Shown here in pieces: positions 7,137 to 10,550 of a DNA stretch of 10,550 nt. Origin of the DNA: Planctomycetota bacterium (lineage in GTDB: Bacteria; Planctomycetota; Phycisphaerae; WQYP01); assembly GCA_021828925.1 (NCBI GenBank), contig JAJZCT010000061.1, positions 1 through 10,550 of the forward strand. Reading direction: 5' to 3'. How positions within the stretch are numbered: the stretch's first letter is position 1; every line of letters begins with the position of its first letter. The notes under the pieces are model-generated. The model was not told the DNA's origin, did no database searches, and saw only the letters and a list, made by a program, of their open reading frames with translations. Made by a program: the position numbers and the translations under genes.

Positions 7137-8639
7137 TTATCCACCGCTCTTAACGGATGGAAGTTTGCTGACCAATCGCAATGAAACCGTGAGACCTTCC
7201 AATTGATAATGAGGTCTGAGGAAAAATTTAGACCGGTAGTAGCCCGGATTACCTTCCACTTCCTCAACAGTTACTTCGGCCGCAGCCAGGGGATGCGAAG
7301 CTTTGTATTCTTCACTGGATGTCGCCGGCGAAGCATCGACATACTGCATGATCCATTCATTGAGCCAGCGCTGCATATCTGAACGTTCTTTGAACGATCC
7401 GACCTTGTCGCGCACCATGCACTTGAGGAAATGAGCGAAGCGGCAGGTTGCAAACAGATACGGCAGCCGGGCAGCCAAATTGGCATTGGCAGTGGCGTCG
7501 GCATCGGCATACTTTTCCGGTTCCTGCAGCGATTGAGCTCCGACAAATACAGCGTAATCGGTATTCTTCCAATGCGACAACGGCATTAAGCCATTCTTAG
7601 CCAACTCCGCCTCGCGACGATCGGTAATGGCGATTTCGGTGGGACATTTCATATCCACGCCGCCGTCATCGGTCGGGAAGGTGTGGCACGGCAATCCTTC
7701 GACCATACCGCCGGATTCCACTCCGCGAATACGCGAGCACCAGCCATACAGTTTAAATGCGCGGTTGATATTCACGCCCATGGCAAAGGCCGCATTGGAC
7801 CACGTATATTTATTGTGATCAGCTTTGCCGGTATCTTCTTCAAATGCAAATTCTTCCACCGGATTGGTTTTGGAACCGTAAGGAATGCGTGACAAAAACC
7901 GGGGCATGGTCAGACCAATGTAGCGAGCATCTTCCGATTTTCGCAAGGACCGCCAGGGTGCATAGTCCGGTGTCTGGAAAATTTTGGTCAGATCACGGGC
8001 ATCGCCAACCTGTTGCCATGAATCCATATTCATCAGACTCGGCGCCGTTCCGGAAATAAAGGGAGCATGGGCCGCGGCGGCAATCTGTGCCATTCCGCTT
8101 AAAATTTCAACATCGGGCGGTGAGTGATCGAAATAATAATCACCGATCAGGCAGCCATAAGGCTCGCCGCCGGGACTGCCGAATTCATCTTCATACAGTT
8201 TCTTGAAAAGCGGGCTTTGATCCCATGCGGTACCCTTGAATTTCTTGATTGTCTTGCCGACATCTTTTTTAGAGATGTTCATAACTCTGATTTTCAGGGT
8301 TTCATCGGTTTCCGTGTTGTTGACCAGATGGTGCAATCCGCGCCAGGTGCCTTCCAGAGAGCGAAACGCTTCATGGTGAATAATTTCGTTAACCTGCTCG
8401 GTTAATTTCGCATCCAACTGCGCAATGATGGCTTCAATTGAGCGGACAACATCATCGGAAATAAGGGACGTACCTTCCAGCGCCTGTTGAGCCAGAGTTT
8501 GCACCGCAGTTTTAATTTGCTCGGCAACGCCATCCGTTTTGGGCTTGAACTCTTTTTTTAGCAGAGTGTCAAATTCATTGAGTTCAACTGAAGCCGCCGC
8601 TGGTGCCGCTGCGGGTTGAGCTTGGGTTGGTTCCGCCAT
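7137..8639 (-). CDS. tssC: TssC (VipB), T6SS sheath large subunit
   Basis: TssC pairs with TssB to form the contractile sheath around the Hcp tube. The 500-residue protein matches the family length. Signature blocks in order are an Ala/Pro-rich start (1-18), a predicted helix around LKKEFKPKTD (27-36) near the region that in other systems binds the ClpV N domain, SLEGTWRGLHHLV (94-106), EFGSPGGEPYGCLIGDYYFD (152-171), ARYIGLTMPRFLSRIPYG (238-255), and the C-terminal strand region RPHYQLEGLTVSLRLVSKLP (475-494) that closes the sheath mesh. The CAGGAGG site 7 bases before the ATG is strong. tssB ends 49 bases upstream, so the two are almost certainly cotranscribed. The gene ends in tandem TAA stops. 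Confidence 0.97.
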   Translation of the reverse strand: MAEPTQAQPAAAPAAASVELNEFDTLLKKEFKPKTDGVAEQIKTAVQTLAQQALEGTSLISDDVVRSIEAIIAQLDAKLTEQVNEIIHHEAFRSLEGTWRGLHHLVNNTETDETLKIRVMNISKKDVGKTIKKFKGTAWDQSPLFKKLYEDEFGSPGGEPYGCLIGDYYFDHSPPDVEILSGMAQIAAAAHAPFISGTAPSLMNMDSWQQVGDARDLTKIFQTPDYAPWRSLRKSEDARYIGLTMPRFLSRIPYGSKTNPVEEFAFEEDTGKADHNKYTWSNAAFAMGVNINRAFKLYGWCSRIRGVESGGMVEGLPCHTFPTDDGGVDMKCPTEIAITDRREAELAKNGLMPLSHWKNTDYAVFVGAQSLQEPEKYADADATANANLAARLPYLFATCRFAHFLKCMVRDKVGSFKERSDMQRWLNEWIMQYVDASPATSSEEYKASHPLAAAEVTVEEVEGNPGYYRSKFFLRPHYQLEGLTVSLRLVSKLPSVKSGG

Positions 8640-8688
8640 TTTCTGGCCTCCTGTATATCAGAAATATCAGAATGCGATGCGAATAAAA

Positions 8689-9189
8689 TCAGGGCTGCTG
8701 CTTTGGAGCCGCCGCAAGCGCCTGCAATAATGCCGGATCTTTTAAAGCTTTACCCAGCAATTCTTCGGCATTGGCTTTTCCGTCCATATATGTCAGCAGA
8801 TTGGCTAATTGCGTGCGGGCGTCGAGCAGCTTTCGCAACGGCTCAACTTTGCGAGCCACCGCCGCCGGTGAAAAATCATCCATTGTTTCAAACGTAAGCT
8901 CAACAGGCATGTTTCCTTCGCCGGAAAGCTTGTTGGCCACCTGAAACGCAACGCGCGGCTTAGCGGCTTTCATGCGCTCATCGAAGTTATCGACGTCTAT
9001 TTCCAGGAACTTGCGTTGATCGACACCGGGAAGCGCTTCCGAGGGATTGCCCGAAAGATCGGCCATAACGCCCATGACGAAGGGCAGATTAATCTTCTTT
9101 TCTGAACCGTAGAGTTCCAAATCATATTCGATTTGAACGCGCGGCGCACGATTGCGAGCGATGAATTTCTGACTGCTTGCCTTAGCCAT
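8689..9189 (-). CDS. tssB: TssB (VipA), T6SS sheath small subunit
   Basis: TssB is the small sheath subunit that interlocks with TssC. The 166-residue product shows the family blocks: RAPRVQIEYDLELYG (14-28), INLPFVMGVMADLSG (33-47), RKFLEIDVDNFDERM (59-73), the DF pair at 105-106 in MDDFSPAAVA, and the C-terminal LRKLLDARTQLANLLTYMDG (118-137). The start at 9189 has GGAG 7 bases upstream. Since the cluster also encodes TagJ, this TssB is the expected partner of that protein. It lies 134 bases after tssA; that spacer contains a small hairpin and a possible promoter, so tssB-tssC may be expressed partly apart from tssA. Confidence 0.97.
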   Translation of the reverse strand: MAKASSQKFIARNRAPRVQIEYDLELYGSEKKINLPFVMGVMADLSGNPSEALPGVDQRKFLEIDVDNFDERMKAAKPRVAFQVANKLSGEGNMPVELTFETMDDFSPAAVARKVEPLRKLLDARTQLANLLTYMDGKANAEELLGKALKDPALLQALAAAPKQQP

Positions 9190-9213
9190 AGGACAGCTCC
9201 ATCAAAATTGCCC

Positions 9214-9229
9214 GTGCGAAGAGTCGCAC
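9214..9229 (-). other. Small perfect hairpin in the tssA-tssB spacer
   Basis: The arms GTGCGA and TCGCAC pair perfectly over 6 bases around a 4-base loop, CTCT in the mRNA sense. The hairpin ends about 25 bases before the tssB start codon and just above its ribosome site. In the direction of transcription a T-run precedes it and no T-run follows, so it is not a standard terminator. It could stabilise or direct processing of the downstream message. Confidence 0.4.
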
Positions 9230-9257
9230 AAAAAATCAGCCCCAAACTTGAAATCTA

Positions 9258-9286
9258 AAGTTACCTTAAGCTGTAAATCAAGTCAA
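9258..9286 (-). promoter_or_regulatory. Possible internal promoter upstream of tssB
   Basis: The minus strand of the tssA-tssB spacer has TTGACT (9281-9286), five of six to the -35 consensus, then a 17-base spacer and TAACTT (9258-9263), only three of six to the -10 consensus. The position, about 70 bases before tssB, is suitable for a second transcript of tssB-tssC-hcp. The weak -10 keeps confidence low. Confidence 0.28.
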
Positions 9287-9323
9287 GGCATCGTAACGAA
9301 ACTGCGAACGTCAAATCCCGGAC

Positions 9324-10415
9324 TCATTGACTTTCCCCGGTCAGCCCCGCAAGCGCCCTGATGGCTGCCAGCGTATCGGGCGAGAGATCGGATATTACGT
9401 CAATAAAGTTCTTATCGATCAACCGCTGTGCTCGCTTTAATAATAATGGCACGGGGCTGGAGGGTTCGGTGGATTCAAGAAATCGGCATATTTCATCGAT
9501 TGCGCGATTGCAATCCGCCCTGGATGAAATTCCGCCGTTGGCATACCCGGCGGCTTTATGGGCACCACCGGCAGCAGCCGCCGACACCGGCCCACCGGTC
9601 ACGCCCGACCTGGATGTCGAATCAGCCTGCTGCGAATTATCTTTGCTTTCGGCACCACCCATTCGCTGACGCATCGCCGCCTGAATGGCGCCGAGAATAC
9701 GCCGGCTGCCCTGCAGATCCACCGCCTGGCCGGCCGGAATATGGGTCGTTAGCGCAGCATCCAAGGCATCCCATGCCTGAATTGAGTCATCCACCGCCTT
9801 GGAAACGGCGGCCAGCGATTCCTGGTCTGCGGACTTGAACGCCGCGTCGATGATCGCCGAATCTTTTTTTGCTTCACCCTCCGGCGGCGTCAATTCACCA
9901 TTGGTTATGAGAATATCCCGCAGGCAGATACGGCCAATTTGTCTGGAGTCGGCCAGCACCATGCTTCTCAGACGATCCGGAAACTTGAGAACATCGCCGT
10001 ACACATCCCCCTGCGGGGACATCGCCGCGATGGCATTAACCCGGAATGTCGGATCATTGTTATCATCCGGATCCAGAGCTGGATAAAGCGTTGGCCAGAA
10101 ATTTTCCACGCTCTTCTGGATCAATACAATGCCATCGCGAAAGCCCGGCGCACCGCGTAATTTTAATTGCGCCAATGTCATATATACCATGATCCGCAAA
10201 TCGCGCGTGCGCGTAAGCAATTCCTGACATCGACGTGAAATATCGCGCCAATCCGGTTCTTCGGCGGCTATTTTTACGTCGCCCATTTCCCGTTCCGGCG
10301 TGCCCTGAATCAGACGCTCAAGCTCCAGGAAATCTGGGGCGTACGATAAATCTTCTCCACAGGGTTTATCCGGAGAAATCGGTTGCAGCATCGCTTCTAT
10401 GTTGAGGTCAGACAT
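9324..10415 (-). CDS. tssA: TssA, T6SS tube/sheath assembly protein (ImpA N-terminal domain)
   Basis: TssA proteins start and cap polymerisation of the tube and sheath at the baseplate. This 363-residue product has the ImpA N-terminal domain at about 10-150: PISPDKPCGEDLSY (12-25), EEPDWRDISRRCQELL (52-67), DLRIMVYMTLAQL (72-84), and NFWPTLYPALDPDDNNDPTFR (105-125, with the conserved Trp-Pro, Asp-Asp and Asn-Asp). After a middle helical region comes a low-complexity Gly/Ala/Ser linker (about 253-297). A C-terminal domain (298-358) follows, with EPSSPVPLLLKRAQRL (317-332), the ring-forming type of C-terminus known in TssA1-like proteins. The ATG at 10415 follows an AAAGGG site about 8 bases upstream. 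Codons for residues 41-48 recur inverted at 10529-10550. Confidence 0.95.
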   Translation of the reverse strand: MSDLNIEAMLQPISPDKPCGEDLSYAPDFLELERLIQGTPEREMGDVKIAAEEPDWRDISRRCQELLTRTRDLRIMVYMTLAQLKLRGAPGFRDGIVLIQKSVENFWPTLYPALDPDDNNDPTFRVNAIAAMSPQGDVYGDVLKFPDRLRSMVLADSRQIGRICLRDILITNGELTPPEGEAKKDSAIIDAAFKSADQESLAAVSKAVDDSIQAWDALDAALTTHIPAGQAVDLQGSRRILGAIQAAMRQRMGGAESKDNSQQADSTSRSGVTGGPVSAAAAGGAHKAAGYANGGISSRADCNRAIDEICRFLESTEPSSPVPLLLKRAQRLIDKNFIDVISDLSPDTLAAIRALAGLTGESQ

Positions 10416-10433
10416 TTAAAAGGCCCTTTATTT

Positions 10434-10470
10434 TCAGCGGAGTATACCACCGCAAATCCAACCACGACAA
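10434..10470 (-). promoter_or_regulatory. Probable sigma-70 type promoter for tssA with extended -10
   Basis: On the minus strand a TATACT -10 box (10441-10446) is preceded by TGG, giving an extended -10 motif. A weaker TTGTCG -35 box (10465-10470) lies 18 bases further upstream. Transcription would begin near 10434, leaving a leader of about 18 bases with an AAAGGG ribosome site before the tssA ATG. The inverted pair GACA/TGTC overlaps the -35 and could be a weak operator, but it is short. If the host uses a non-standard housekeeping consensus, this assignment weakens. Confidence 0.45.
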
Positions 10471-10528
10471 GCCTGTCACACCCTTTTTTTGCACCAGCGC
10501 CATCAGAGATTGGACAATTCGTGCCCGA

Positions 10529-10550
10529 GAACGGGAAATGGGCGACGTAA
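10529..10550 (+). repeat. 22-base inverted duplicate of internal tssA sequence at the window edge
   Basis: The last 22 bases of the plus strand are identical to the minus (coding) strand of tssA at 10295-10274, the codons for residues 41-48 (EREMGDVK, last codon partial). Upstream of 10529 the similarity stops abruptly, and the same frame there does not read like TssA. The match may continue past the window end. This looks like a fold-back junction or the shared end of an assembly contig rather than the start of a second tssA. Confidence 0.75.

Noticed and set aside
9214..9236. Hairpin plus A/T-run as an intrinsic terminator after tssA
   Set aside because: In the direction of tssA transcription the T-run comes before the stem, not after it, so termination by this element is not expected.
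10442..10550. Second, divergent tssA-like gene at the right edge
   Set aside because: Only the last 22 bases match tssA; the in-frame sequence before them lacks the CGEDLSY and following TssA blocks.

Overview
The window holds most of one type VI secretion system (T6SS) structural cluster. Nine genes lie head to tail on the minus strand, in transcription order (high to low coordinates): tssA, tssB, tssC, hcp (tssD), tagJ/impE, tssE, tssF, tssG and tssH (clpV). The last gene runs off the left edge. No plus-strand gene, RNA gene, mobile element or CRISPR array could be supported. The host should be a didermic (Gram-negative) bacterium, because T6SS needs an outer membrane. Base composition is moderate and Shine-Dalgarno (SD) sites precede most starts. 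The proteins are not close copies of familiar enterobacterial or Pseudomonas ones, so a phylum outside the classical Proteobacterial models, perhaps Planctomycetota or Acidobacteriota, is a guess only.

Layout: 10416-10550 is a leader with a good extended -10 promoter for tssA, and its last 22 bases are an inverted copy of an internal tssA segment. tssA, tssB, tssC and hcp (10415-6517) are separated by spacers of 134, 49 and 125 bases. A 364-base gene-free stretch (6153-6516) with inverted and direct repeats follows hcp. Then tagJ, tssE, tssF, tssG and tssH (6152-1) are packed tightly: an 8-base overlap, a 1-base gap, a 37-base overlap and a 21-base gap.

How they work together: TssB and TssC build the contractile sheath around a tube of Hcp hexamers. 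TssE, TssF and TssG form baseplate wedges with TssK. TssA primes and caps tube/sheath growth. ClpV (TssH) disassembles the contracted sheath, and TagJ is an accessory sheath-binding protein found in a subset of systems. The order tssB-tssC-hcp-tagJ-tssE-tssF-tssG-clpV matches, from memory, the Pseudomonas aeruginosa H1-T6SS locus. The membrane complex (TssJ, TssL, TssM), TssK, VgrG, PAAR and any effectors are not in the window, so the system cannot be judged complete.

The machinery is ordinary in kind. The points most worth checking are the inverted 22-base duplication at the right edge (either a chimeric or assembly junction, or a real rearrangement), the repeat-bearing gap after hcp, and the Pro/Ala-rich insert in the ClpV middle domain. 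No previously undescribed system was found.
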